Shown: in pieces, positions 36,401-44,700 of the stretch | Layout: each line of letters starts with the position of its first letter | Numbering within the stretch: the first letter of the stretch is position 1 | DNA from: Deltaproteobacteria bacterium HGW-Deltaproteobacteria-13 | GTDB taxonomy: Bacteria > Desulfobacterota > Syntrophia > Syntrophales > Smithellaceae | Length of the DNA: 64,000 bases | Direction: 5' to 3' | NCBI GenBank assembly: GCA_002840555.1 | Contig: PHBJ01000009.1 | Coordinates: 44,026 to 108,025, forward strand | Translations under genes and position numbers: made by a program | The notes under the pieces: model-generated | What the model was told of the DNA's origin: nothing | Seen by the model: only the letters and a program-made list of their open reading frames with translations | Database searches by the model: none

Positions 36401-36893
36401 TCACCGCGCCGTCCACGGCGCCCCGGCGGCAATCGGCCTCGCAGGGATGCGGGCACACACGGCCGCATACCACGGGCAGCGGATTATTTTCCTTGATGGT
36501 TTCCAGCGCCTCGGCAAAATTGCCCGAAGCCGCATGGCGAATGTATTTCTGAATATCGATATGGGCGGGACATCTCAGCACGCAGGGCGCGACACAATCG
36601 CCGTAATGATTTCGCAGAAGGGCCTGTAGGTAGATCTTGCGATAGTTGTTCAAGGCCTCTGAGGTGGTTTGGACGACCATGCCTTCGCTGACCGTCGTGG
36701 AGGTTGCCGAAACAAAACGGATCCCCGTTTCGTCTTCGACTTCAACGAAGGCGACCTCGACAGTGCTGGGGGGGCTTACGCGCGGATCGTATCCCAGGGC
36801 TGGAATGCTTATGCCAATGGCGCGTGCCGCATCGATGATAGTCATGGTTTCGTGCGCAGTGCACGCCTTGCCGTCGATTATAAGAGAGAGCAT
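33462..36893 (-). CDS. Giant [FeFe] hydrogenase fused to GltD/NfnL-like flavoprotein and thioredoxin-like ferredoxin
   Basis: 1143 residues from the ATG ending at 36893 (GGAGG five bases upstream). Domain order: NuoG-like [2Fe-2S] fold (1-95) with all four cysteines replaced (Gly34, Val45, Ala48, Thr64); GltD-type cysteine region (about 96-160, HYGDCVAPCVLRCPAHIDI); FAD site VVGAGPAGLSAAYF (about 198-212); NAD(P) site VIGGGNTAMDAA (about 328-340); FAD-closing GGDCVTGPDIAIAAI; two [4Fe-4S] sites CILCGLCLKVC and CVACGHCAAVC; canonical H-cluster loops TSCCPAW, MPCNAKKYE and EIMACPGGCINGS; small-subunit-like tail; C-terminal thioredoxin-like [2Fe-2S] domain CIGTNC and CTGQCAGG. Predicted soluble H2/NAD(P)H enzyme. 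Catalytic residues look intact. Confidence 0.9.
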   Translation of the reverse strand: MLSLIIDGKACTAHETMTIIDAARAIGISIPALGYDPRVSPPSTVEVAFVEVEDETGIRFVSATSTTVSEGMVVQTTSEALNNYRKIYLQALLRNHYGDCVAPCVLRCPAHIDIQKYIRHAASGNFAEALETIKENNPLPVVCGRVCPHPCEADCRRGAVDGAVNINGIKRFAADWDRLQLSPYSPECLPDTGIRIAVVGAGPAGLSAAYFLRRLGHAVTIFEMQEAAGGMLRWGIPFYRLPEKELDEEIETILSLGVEIRYNKKLGRDFSLESLKQDGYAAIFLGLGAQKSTAIGVEGENLPGVMSGLDFLAKLARGEKPAIGQRVLVIGGGNTAMDAARSAVRLGAKDVTIVYRRTRQEMPAQALEIDEAVEEGVNIQFLSAPVSIKPMGELLQLVCTRMKLGEPDKSGRRRPVTVPGSEFTLTADTIVAAIGQAVDGFCIGKEALIDKWGTVKANKTTLQTAEPWVFSGGDCVTGPDIAIAAIAAGKRAAESINRYVRTGQIAEPGQPYTCTKGAWQNLPPETFKGVKPGERNFIPVLEPSARKNSFDDPTSTWDSDTAMAEAMRCLECGCTERYACDLRDLASQYGVKFDALHPQQRLPIDADHPIITRDPGKCILCGLCLKVCREMEGVSALSFYETNNVLTIGPNENRPLDLTTCVACGHCAAVCPTGALTLKPVLPQVYRALHDPRLTVVAQIAPAVRAAFSRHYGIDAGEVMPLLNAGLKQLGFNFVFDTCWAADLTIMEEGTEFLSRLAEGGVLPQITSCCPAWVNYCEKMAPDILPHLSSCKSPQQMFGAVMKQYFAKQLGVNPDLLYFVSIMPCNAKKYEAKRPEFSDAAIPDVDIVLTTNDIIAMFAEKHVDCRTLTPLPADAFFGKVSGAGVIFGASGGVAEAALRLAAERVTGNRMDSFEYEGVRGLSGVKEAVIRLGDSKVRLAVVSGLQNAQKLIDRMRSGDAPYDLIEIMACPGGCINGSGNPAPQLCSEAEHRLEVLYRLDQEAPIRTSQDNPSVQALYNNWLGEPDSETSHHALHTTYRRRSMRVEESKMDETINVQPVIDIGVCIGTNCYVKGSWKLLEGLSAGLRRRGFTERFRIKARFCTGQCAGGPNVVIDKKIIGQVDPAKAEDFIESYLMPLLNEQGT

Positions 36894-37225
36894 TTTTACC
36901 TCCATGCTTATCGTCCATTATGATAAGCACTTCTTTTTTGCCATTGAAAGTATAAGGAAGGTGATCTTGTATGTCAAGAAAATCTTGATTGTAATTGATT
37001 TTATTGATAAAATTACTTATTGAAAAATATGGACAGGAGTCAGAATATGAACAGCGGTCAAATATGGACAGGTGTTATATTGCCTTTTACCATTGCTGGT
37101 GTCGTCAAAAGACAGCAGCAGACCGGATCTCTTTGGTTCCTTTTTCTTCATTTCCGACACCGGTCGGGAATCCGATATTGTTCTGCTCTCAATTAAGATT
37201 ACAGCCCCTGGAATTGTTTGCCGGA
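36894..37225. other. 332-base intergenic region, no gene seen
   Basis: Lies between the start of the giant hydrogenase gene and the end of hydF, both on the minus strand, so it should contain the promoter of the former. AT-rich near 36950-37030. TATGGACAGG occurs twice (near 37028 and 37065), a short direct repeat. No terminator hairpin or RNA recognised. Confidence 0.4.
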
Positions 37226-38470
37226 TTATTCTTTCAATTTATTTTCGAACGCTTCCAGTGCGGAAGGGAAGGGCGCAAGACTTCGTTTGATCACGCCTTG
37301 CAGAAAAGAAATGGCTACGCCGTAATTCACGATGGGAACGCCCGCTTCCTGCGCTTTGCGCACGCGATTGAGCATTTCCCGGCGATTCATCATGCAGCCG
37401 CCGCAATGCAAAATCAGTTTATAATTTTTTAAATCATCGGGATAATCACGTCCGGCGGATATATCCATTTGCAAATCTCCGCCGACATACTGGCGCAGCC
37501 AGCGGGGAATTTTTACGCGGCCGATATCATCTTCCAGCGCGTGATGCGAACAGGCCTCGGCGATCAGGATTCTGTCGCCGGGTTTCAGATTTTCAATGGC
37601 TGCTGCGCCCGCGGCCATGACGGCCAGATCCGATTTCTGCCGGGCGAATAATATGGAGAAGGTGGTGAGGGGAATGTTTTTCGGAACATCGGCGTCTACT
37701 TTAAGAATGGCCTGAGAATCCGTGACAACGATTGCCGGCGGATTTTTCAGATTGGCCAGCGCAGCGGCAAGTTCTCTTTCCTTGACGACAATGGCGGCTG
37801 CGTCATTATCCAGAATGTCGCGGATCGTCTGCACCTGCGGCAGAATCAGCCTTCCTTTGGGCGCTTCTAAATCGATCGGCACGACGAGGACGGCAAAACC
37901 GCCCGGCGGAATCAGATCGCCGATGAGCGACGGCGTGCCGACAAAATCAGCCGGCGCTTTTTCCAGCAACTGCTGTTTTAATGTTTCAAGGTAATTCTGA
38001 CGCTGTTTTTCATCACTGCAGGAAACCGTCAAAACCAGTCCCGTTTTTTCAGTAATCATTTTTAACCAGTCAGGGGAAGGCTGATGCAAATCGATTTTAT
38101 TGACAACAATCAAAATGGGTATTTTGCGTTTTTGAGATTTGGCCAGAACGGTGTCTTCATATTTTGTCCAGGTATCGGGTTCGACGACCAGAATGATAAC
38201 GTCGGCACGGTCAAAAATTTTAGCCGTTTTCTTGAGCCGCGCGCCGGAGAGTTCCGAAACATCATCGAGGCCAGCCGTGTCCAGAAACAAAACAGGTCCG
38301 ATCGGCAGCAGCTCCATGGCCTTTTCCACGACATCGGTTGTCGTTCCGGCTACGGGCGAGGTAATGGCGATATCCTGCCCGAGCATTAAATTCAGCAGGC
38401 TGGATTTGCCGACATTGGTGCGACCCATCAGCGCGATGTGCAGACGGTTTCCTTTAGGTGTGTTATCCAT
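37226..38470 (-). CDS. hydF: [FeFe] hydrogenase maturation GTPase HydF
   Basis: 414 residues. Scaffold on which the di-iron subcluster is assembled before transfer to the hydrogenase. GTPase domain (about 1-170): GRTNVGKSSLLN, PVAGTTTDVV, FLDTAGLDD, NKIDLH. Dimerisation domain in the middle. C-terminal cluster site EACSHHALEDD and HCGGCMMNRR, the Cys-x-His...Cys-x-x-Cys ligands diagnostic of HydF. Overlaps the end of the aspartate ammonia-lyase gene by eight bases. The partner radical SAM genes hydE and hydG are not in this window. Confidence 0.96.
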   Translation of the reverse strand: MDNTPKGNRLHIALMGRTNVGKSSLLNLMLGQDIAITSPVAGTTTDVVEKAMELLPIGPVLFLDTAGLDDVSELSGARLKKTAKIFDRADVIILVVEPDTWTKYEDTVLAKSQKRKIPILIVVNKIDLHQPSPDWLKMITEKTGLVLTVSCSDEKQRQNYLETLKQQLLEKAPADFVGTPSLIGDLIPPGGFAVLVVPIDLEAPKGRLILPQVQTIRDILDNDAAAIVVKERELAAALANLKNPPAIVVTDSQAILKVDADVPKNIPLTTFSILFARQKSDLAVMAAGAAAIENLKPGDRILIAEACSHHALEDDIGRVKIPRWLRQYVGGDLQMDISAGRDYPDDLKNYKLILHCGGCMMNRREMLNRVRKAQEAGVPIVNYGVAISFLQGVIKRSLAPFPSALEAFENKLKE

Positions 38471-39845
38471 TGTCTTTATAACCTAGGGCTGTTAATTGAT
38501 AAGGCGATAAATATTTATCCACGATTTCCTTACCCACTTTCTGTTCTAAAAAAAGCCGCATATTTTTTTCAGAGCTTGCGGAAAATTCGGTGATCAATTG
38601 CGTTGCCCGTTCATAACCGATCGCGGGAAGAAGCGCCGTGATGATCATCGGGCTGTGGTCAAAGTATTGCCCGCATATTTTTTGATCGGCGACGATGTCT
38701 TTTATATATTTTATCCAAAGCGTGTCAATGTTAATCAGCAGATCCAGCGATTCCAAAAGAGCCTGTGCCAGGAGCGGCAGAAATTCGTTAATCTGAAGTG
38801 TGCCGCGGGCCGCGCAATCGGTGATGATGCCGTCATTGGCAATAACCTTCATGCCGGTTTGAATGGCCGCTTCCGCTAACACAGGATTTACTTTGCCGGG
38901 CATGATCGAAGAGCCTGCCTGAAGTTGCGGCAGATGAATTTCTCCCAGCAGATTCATCAGGCGCAGATCGCACGCAATTTTAATCAGATTGACGGCGTGA
39001 GCCTTGAGGATTCCGGAAACTTCGACATAAGCGTCGGCGTTGGCTGTTTCTCCCATGATATTATCTCCACGGGAAAGACCCAGGCCTGTTACGTCTCTTA
39101 ATTTTTCAATGACGGCAAAAATATAGTTGCGCGGCGCGGTAAGACCCGTGCCGACGGCTGTGCCGCCCAGGTTTACCACGCGCAGGCGTTCCTCGCATTT
39201 GAATGTCCGCCAGCGGTCGCGCGAAAAAGCTTCGGCAAACGCGGAAAATTCCGCGCCTAATGTAATGGGAACCGCTTCCTGCCATTCGGTTCGCCCCAGT
39301 TTAACGATTTCGCCGAAGGCCTTTTCTTTTTCCTGAAACGCGCCTTGCAGAGGCGCGATGACCTGCGCCAGTTCCCGCAAAGCCAGCGTTCCGGCAACTT
39401 TAATGGCCGTGGGGTAGACATCATTGGTGGATTGATGAAGATTGACATCTTCCAGCGGATGAACAATGGTGTAATCGCCGATGTTTCCGCCGAGCAGTTC
39501 AATGGCGCGGTTGGCAAGCACTTCATTGAGATTCATGTTGGTTGATGTTCCCGCGCCGCCTTGAAGCGCGTCAACCGGAAATTGATCGGCGAGCTTGCCC
39601 GCGATAATTTCTTCGCAGGCGGCGGCAAGGGCTTTTGCTTTATCCGGGACAAGATAGCCGTTCTCAGCATTAGCCAGACAGGATGCTTTTTTGACCATCG
39701 CCAGTGCGCGAATCAGTCTTTGATTTACTTTCTGACCGCTCATGGGAAAATTGTTTATGGCTCTTTGCGTATGAATTCCCCAGTAAACATCTGCGGGAAT
39801 TTCTAATGATCCCAGGAAATCATGTTCTGTTCGCGTTTGTATCAT
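38463..39845 (-). CDS. aspA: Aspartate ammonia-lyase
   Basis: 460 residues. Converts aspartate to fumarate and ammonia. Signature loop GSSIMPGKVNPVLAEA with the catalytic Ser, plus TSTNMNLNEVLANRA, HQSTNDVYPTA and GRTEWQEAVP. Length fits aspartases (about 465-480). It is translationally coupled to hydF. Aspartase genes recur beside [FeFe] maturation genes in anaerobes; supplying ammonia for the azadithiolate bridge is a plausible but unproven reason. Fumarase is the main alternative, less likely given the context and motif details. Preceded by a weak AAGGA ribosome binding site. Confidence 0.9.
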   Translation of the reverse strand: MIQTRTEHDFLGSLEIPADVYWGIHTQRAINNFPMSGQKVNQRLIRALAMVKKASCLANAENGYLVPDKAKALAAACEEIIAGKLADQFPVDALQGGAGTSTNMNLNEVLANRAIELLGGNIGDYTIVHPLEDVNLHQSTNDVYPTAIKVAGTLALRELAQVIAPLQGAFQEKEKAFGEIVKLGRTEWQEAVPITLGAEFSAFAEAFSRDRWRTFKCEERLRVVNLGGTAVGTGLTAPRNYIFAVIEKLRDVTGLGLSRGDNIMGETANADAYVEVSGILKAHAVNLIKIACDLRLMNLLGEIHLPQLQAGSSIMPGKVNPVLAEAAIQTGMKVIANDGIITDCAARGTLQINEFLPLLAQALLESLDLLINIDTLWIKYIKDIVADQKICGQYFDHSPMIITALLPAIGYERATQLITEFSASSEKNMRLFLEQKVGKEIVDKYLSPYQLTALGYKDNG

Positions 39846-39937
39846 AATTCCTTTTTGTCCTTCCGTGTAAGAGAAGTGCGGCGGTGAGCCGGTTCCATGC
39901 CTGACACGGGGGAATCCAATTCAATGGGTCAAAATCA

Positions 39938-39970
39938 AAAGAGGTTTGCCCATGACGGACAAACCTCTTT
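39938..39970 (-). terminator. Rho-independent terminator of the hnd operon
   Basis: AAAGAGGTTTG (39938-39948) and CAAACCTCTTT (39960-39970) form a perfect 11-bp stem with an 11-base loop; read on the minus strand it is followed by TGATTTTG. It closes the long operon ending with hndD and separates it from aspA-hydF. Confidence 0.85.
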
Positions 39971-40001
39971 ATACATGATCTGAAGTTAACTTAAAAGCTT
40001 C

Positions 40002-41762
40002 TTATTCATCTTTTGTGTGAGGCAGTTCCGTGCCTCTCTTTGTATATTTCGTATGCAGAAGCTTATGAGACTTGTGTCCCAGAGGTTCCTTCAGGAATTT
40101 TTCATACAGCTTTTTAACCGATTCATTTTCATGCGATTGACGGTTTTTCTGAACTTTTCCGTCGTCTTTATACAGAGCGGAAGATCGCAATACTCTGATT
40201 TCGTTATTTGTGGGAATGGGCTCACCGCCGCCGGCGATGCAGCCGCCCGGACAGCACATGACTTCAATAAAGGCGTAGCCGCCTTTGCCCTCTTTAATCA
40301 AATCCATCAATTTGCGGGCGTTTCCCAGACCGTGCGCTACGGCAATTTTGACATCGCCCAGAGAGCCAACCTTGACGGTGGCTTCTTTGACGCCTTCCAG
40401 ACCGCGGACAGGGGTGATATCCAGACTCGGCAGGTTTTCACCGGTGACAACCGCGTAAACCGTGCGCAGAGCGGCTTCCATAACGCCGCCGGTCGCGCCG
40501 AAGATGGTTGCCGCGCCGGTGTACTCACCCATCGGAGCATCGTAATCTTCATCGGGCAGATTGACGAAATCAATGCCGCCTTCATGAATCATACGGCCCA
40601 GTTCTCTGGTCGTAAGAACGTAATCCACATCCTGATAGCCGCTGCTGTTCATTTCGGGACGCTGGGCTTCAAACTTTTTGGCGGTGCAGGGCATGATGGA
40701 AACCGAAACGATATCTTTCGGGTCAATACCCGCTGTTTCCGCGTAATAGGTTTTAGCCAGAGCGCCGAACATCTGCTGCGGTGATTTACAGGTGGACAGA
40801 TGAGGCAGTAGTTCCGGATAGAAATGCTCGCAGAATTTGATCCAGCCGGGGCTGCACGATGTGATCATCGGCAGGGTTCCGCCTTCTTTTACCCTCTTCA
40901 GTAATTCGTTGCCTTCCTCAATGATGGTGAGGTCGGCGGTGAAATTAGTGTCGAAAACTTTATCGAAACCAAGACGGCGCAGCGCGGCGATCATCTTGCC
41001 GGTGACCAGGCTTCCCGGAGGCATGCCGAATTCTTCGCCGAGAGCCGCGCGGATGGCCGGAGCTTCCTGCACGATCACGTGTTTTTTCGGATCCTGGAGA
41101 GCCTTCCAGACTAAATCTACATCATCTTTTTCATACAGCGCGCCTACCGGGCAAACCATGATGCATTGGCCGCAGGCGATACAGTTGGATTCAACCAAGG
41201 GCAGATCAAAAGCCGGAACGACTTTTACCTTGCTGCCGCGGTTAGCCGGGGTCAAAACGCTGACCGTCTGAACTTCATCGCAGACGGTAACACAGCGATG
41301 ACATTCAATACATTTGCGGCTATCCCGCACAATGGAAGGACTGGAACGATCGATCATTCCTTCTTTCGGGAACTGGGTATAATCAAAACGGACTTCTTTG
41401 AGGCCGGCAAATTCGGCCACTTTCTGCAATTCGCAACTGCCGTTTCTTACGCAGAAATTGCATTCCTGCGGATGGTTGGCTAAAAGAAGCTCGACGACCA
41501 TTTTTCTGGCTTTGCGCACTTTCTCCGTATTGGTGTGGACGACCATGCCCTCAGTCACAGGGAAAACACAGGCGGCGATCAGACTGCGCTGACCTTCCAC
41601 TTCCGTCATACAGACACGGCATGCGCCGGGTGTGTGATTTCTTTCCGTCCAGGCACAAAGCGTGGGGATTTTAATACCGGCACTGCGCGCAGCCTCCAGA
41701 ATGGTTGTCCCTGCCTCCGCCGTAACTTTACGATTATCAATAGTCAAATTAATTGTTGACAT
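40002..41762 (-). CDS. hndD: [FeFe] hydrogenase catalytic subunit, HndD/HydA type
   Basis: 586 residues. Domains: [2Fe-2S] (1-80, Cys36, 48, 51, 65 all present), His-ligated [4Fe-4S] (HPQECNFC...C), two [4Fe-4S] (CIECHRCVTVC, CIACGQCIMVC), H-cluster domain and small-subunit tail. H-cluster loops: TSCSPGW, MPCTAKKFE and EVMCCPGGCIAGGGEP. The second Cys of the usual TSCCP is Ser; I recall this TSCSPGW form in NAD(P)-linked enzymes, so it may be normal for the subgroup. Last gene of an hndABCD-like operon; accepts or donates electrons through the NuoF-like subunit encoded just upstream. Good AGGAG ribosome binding site. Confidence 0.95.
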   Translation of the reverse strand: MSTINLTIDNRKVTAEAGTTILEAARSAGIKIPTLCAWTERNHTPGACRVCMTEVEGQRSLIAACVFPVTEGMVVHTNTEKVRKARKMVVELLLANHPQECNFCVRNGSCELQKVAEFAGLKEVRFDYTQFPKEGMIDRSSPSIVRDSRKCIECHRCVTVCDEVQTVSVLTPANRGSKVKVVPAFDLPLVESNCIACGQCIMVCPVGALYEKDDVDLVWKALQDPKKHVIVQEAPAIRAALGEEFGMPPGSLVTGKMIAALRRLGFDKVFDTNFTADLTIIEEGNELLKRVKEGGTLPMITSCSPGWIKFCEHFYPELLPHLSTCKSPQQMFGALAKTYYAETAGIDPKDIVSVSIMPCTAKKFEAQRPEMNSSGYQDVDYVLTTRELGRMIHEGGIDFVNLPDEDYDAPMGEYTGAATIFGATGGVMEAALRTVYAVVTGENLPSLDITPVRGLEGVKEATVKVGSLGDVKIAVAHGLGNARKLMDLIKEGKGGYAFIEVMCCPGGCIAGGGEPIPTNNEIRVLRSSALYKDDGKVQKNRQSHENESVKKLYEKFLKEPLGHKSHKLLHTKYTKRGTELPHTKDE

Positions 41763-41795
41763 GAATTATTTCTCCTTATCGTTTGCAAACATAAA

Positions 41796-44700
41796 TTAAA
41801 CAGAAGCGTCGCAACGCAGGCAGCGGCATGCTTCTTTAATTGCATCTTCACGTTTGAAGCCCAATTCCACTTCCGCAAAACTCTTTTTGCGGGTGTCATG
41901 ATGCATTTCCGGCATGGCCATCTGGGGTAATTCTTCCGTTTCTTCATCGATAATCAGAGGAATATCAATTTTCTCTGACTCCGGTCTCTCATAAGCACGT
42001 TCGCCATTGGCCTGGCGGATGGATGCGTCGATATCATCGGCAGCCTGATGTCCTGCGCCTATAGCCGCGATAACGGTGTCGGGTCCTGTGACAGCGTCGC
42101 CGCCCGCGAAATAGCGGGGGTTGTCTGTGCGGGTTTTAAAGCCCTTGCCGACATTGTAGCAATCCCACTTGTTGATTTCCACGCCGGTCTTCTTATCGAT
42201 GAAGCTCATATCCGGAACCTGTCCGATAGCGGCGATGATTGCGTCAACCTTTAAAGTAAATTCAGAACCTTCAACGGCGACAGGTTTCTTGCGTCCGCTG
42301 TTGTCAAAATCACCCAGTTTCATCCGCTGGCAGGTAATGGATGCGACCTTGCCTTTTGCGCCGTCGATTTTCAACGGGGCGACCAGGTAATCAATCTTGA
42401 TTCCTTCTTCTTCAGCCGCCTTGATTTCTTCTTCGGCTGCCGGCATATCCTGTCTCAAACGGCGGTACAGGATGGTGACCTCATTGCCTAAACGAAGTGC
42501 AACGCGGGCCGCGTCAATGGCCGAGTTGCCGCCGCCGATGACGACCACTTTCTTGCCGAGTGTCTTCTGGCCTTTGAGCCACTTGTCTTCATTGTTGTTG
42601 AAGTCGCGCAGGAATTCAACGCCGCCGAAAACATTTTTAAGATCTTCGCCGGTTACACCCATTTTCTGGCTCTTATGCGCGCCTGTTGCCAGATAGACAA
42701 AATCGAAATCTTTTTCCAGTTTGGCAAATGTAATATCCTTGCCCACGCGGGTATTCAACTTGATTTCCACGCCGAGTGCGCGAATATCATCAATTTCGCC
42801 CTCCAGAATGTTGCGGGGCAGACGGTATGCGGGAATTCCCCATACAAGCATGCCGCCGGCTTTGTTGAGTTCTTCAAATACGGTTACTTTGTAACCGCGT
42901 AAAGCCAGATCCCTGGCAGCGGTGAGTCCGGCCGGACCAGCGCCGACAACGGCTATCTTTTCTTTACGTGTCACGGGCACTGCTTCTATCTTGGGGCGTG
43001 GAGCGTTATCCGTGATGAAGCGTTTCAGGAATTTAATGGCAATGGATTCATCCATATTGCCGCGGCGGCATTTGCTCTGGCATTTGTGATCGCAGACTCT
43101 TCCGCAAACAGAGGGGAAGGGGTTGGTCTGCAGCAGTACTTTGTAAGCATCTTCAAATCGTTCGGCCCGAATAAGCGCGATGTAGGAAGGAATATCCATT
43201 TCGATCGGGCAGGTATGCTGACAGGGTGATTTGAACAGGGACGAGCATACAGCCGCTGCGCAGCGATGGTTACGGATATGATCTTCATACTCTTTACGGA
43301 AATAACGAATCGTGCTCAGAACAGGATTCGGCGCGGTTTGTCCCAACCCGCAAAGTGCGGCGTTTTTAATCACTTCAGCCATTTCTTCCAGAAGTTCAAT
43401 ATCGCCTTCCTTGCCTTTGCCATGCGTGATGTTGGTCAATATATCCAGCATGCGTTTCGTGCCTTCGCGGCAGGGTGTGCATTTACCGCAGGATTCATCC
43501 TGGCAGAAATCCATGAAGAATCTGGCCATATCCACGGCGCACTTGTCTTCATTCATGACGATCAAACCGCCGGAACCCATGATCGCGCCCAGTTCGACTA
43601 CTTTTTCATAATCGACAGGAGCGTTTAAATGCTGAACGGGAATACAGCCGCCGGACGGACCGCCCAACTGTGCTGCTTTGAATTTCTTGCCTTTGGGAAT
43701 ACCGCCGCCGATGTCATAAACGATGGTGCCCAGTTTCGTTCCCATGGGAACTTCCACAAGACCAACATTGTTGACGTCACCGGTCAGCGCGAACACTTTC
43801 GTGCCCTTGCTCTTTTCCGTACCGATGGAGGAGTACCATTTTGCTCCACGCAGCATAATCTGGCCGACATTAGCCAGTGTTTCCACGTTATTCAGAATAC
43901 TGGGTTTTTGCCACAGACCGGCAACAGCGGGGAAGGGGGGTCTCGGACGGGGCATGCCACGTTTGCCTTCGATGGAGGTCATGAGCGCTGTTTCTTCGCC
44001 GCAGACAAACGCGCCTGCGCCCTGGTAGATTTCCAGATCGAAATCAAAACCGGTGCCCAGAATATCCTTGCCCAGCAAACCGGCTTTATGCGCCTGATCA
44101 ATGGCGACATTCAGACGATGAATGGCCAGCGGATACTCAGCGCGGCAATAAATGTAACCTTGTTTGGAACCGATGGCTTTGGCGGCGATAACCATTCCTT
44201 CCAGAACGGCGTGTGGATCAGCTTCCAGCACGCTTCTGTCCATGAAAGCGCCGGGATCTCCCTCATCGGCATTGCATAAAACGTATTTTACATCACTCTT
44301 GGATTGAGCTGCAAATTTCCATTTCAGGCCTGTAGGGAAACCCGCTCCGCCGCGTCCTCTTAACCCTGAATCCAGGATTTCCTGAACGATTTGTTCCGGT
44401 TTCATTTCGGTCAGAGCTTTAGCCATGCCGGCATAGCCGTCACGCGCGATATATTCTTCAATTTTTTCGGGATCAATCAAACCACGATTCTTCAAAACTC
44501 TCAATTCCTGATGAGCGAAGAAGGGAATGTCCTGCATGGTGGGAATAATTTCATCTGTTGTCGGCTCATGATACAAGAGCCGCTCCACAGTTCTTCCCTT
44601 GATTAAATGTTCTTCGATCAGTTCCGGCATATCTTCCGGTTTTAAGCTTACGTAAATTACACCTTCCGGATAAATAACCATAATGGGTCCCAGGGCGCAA

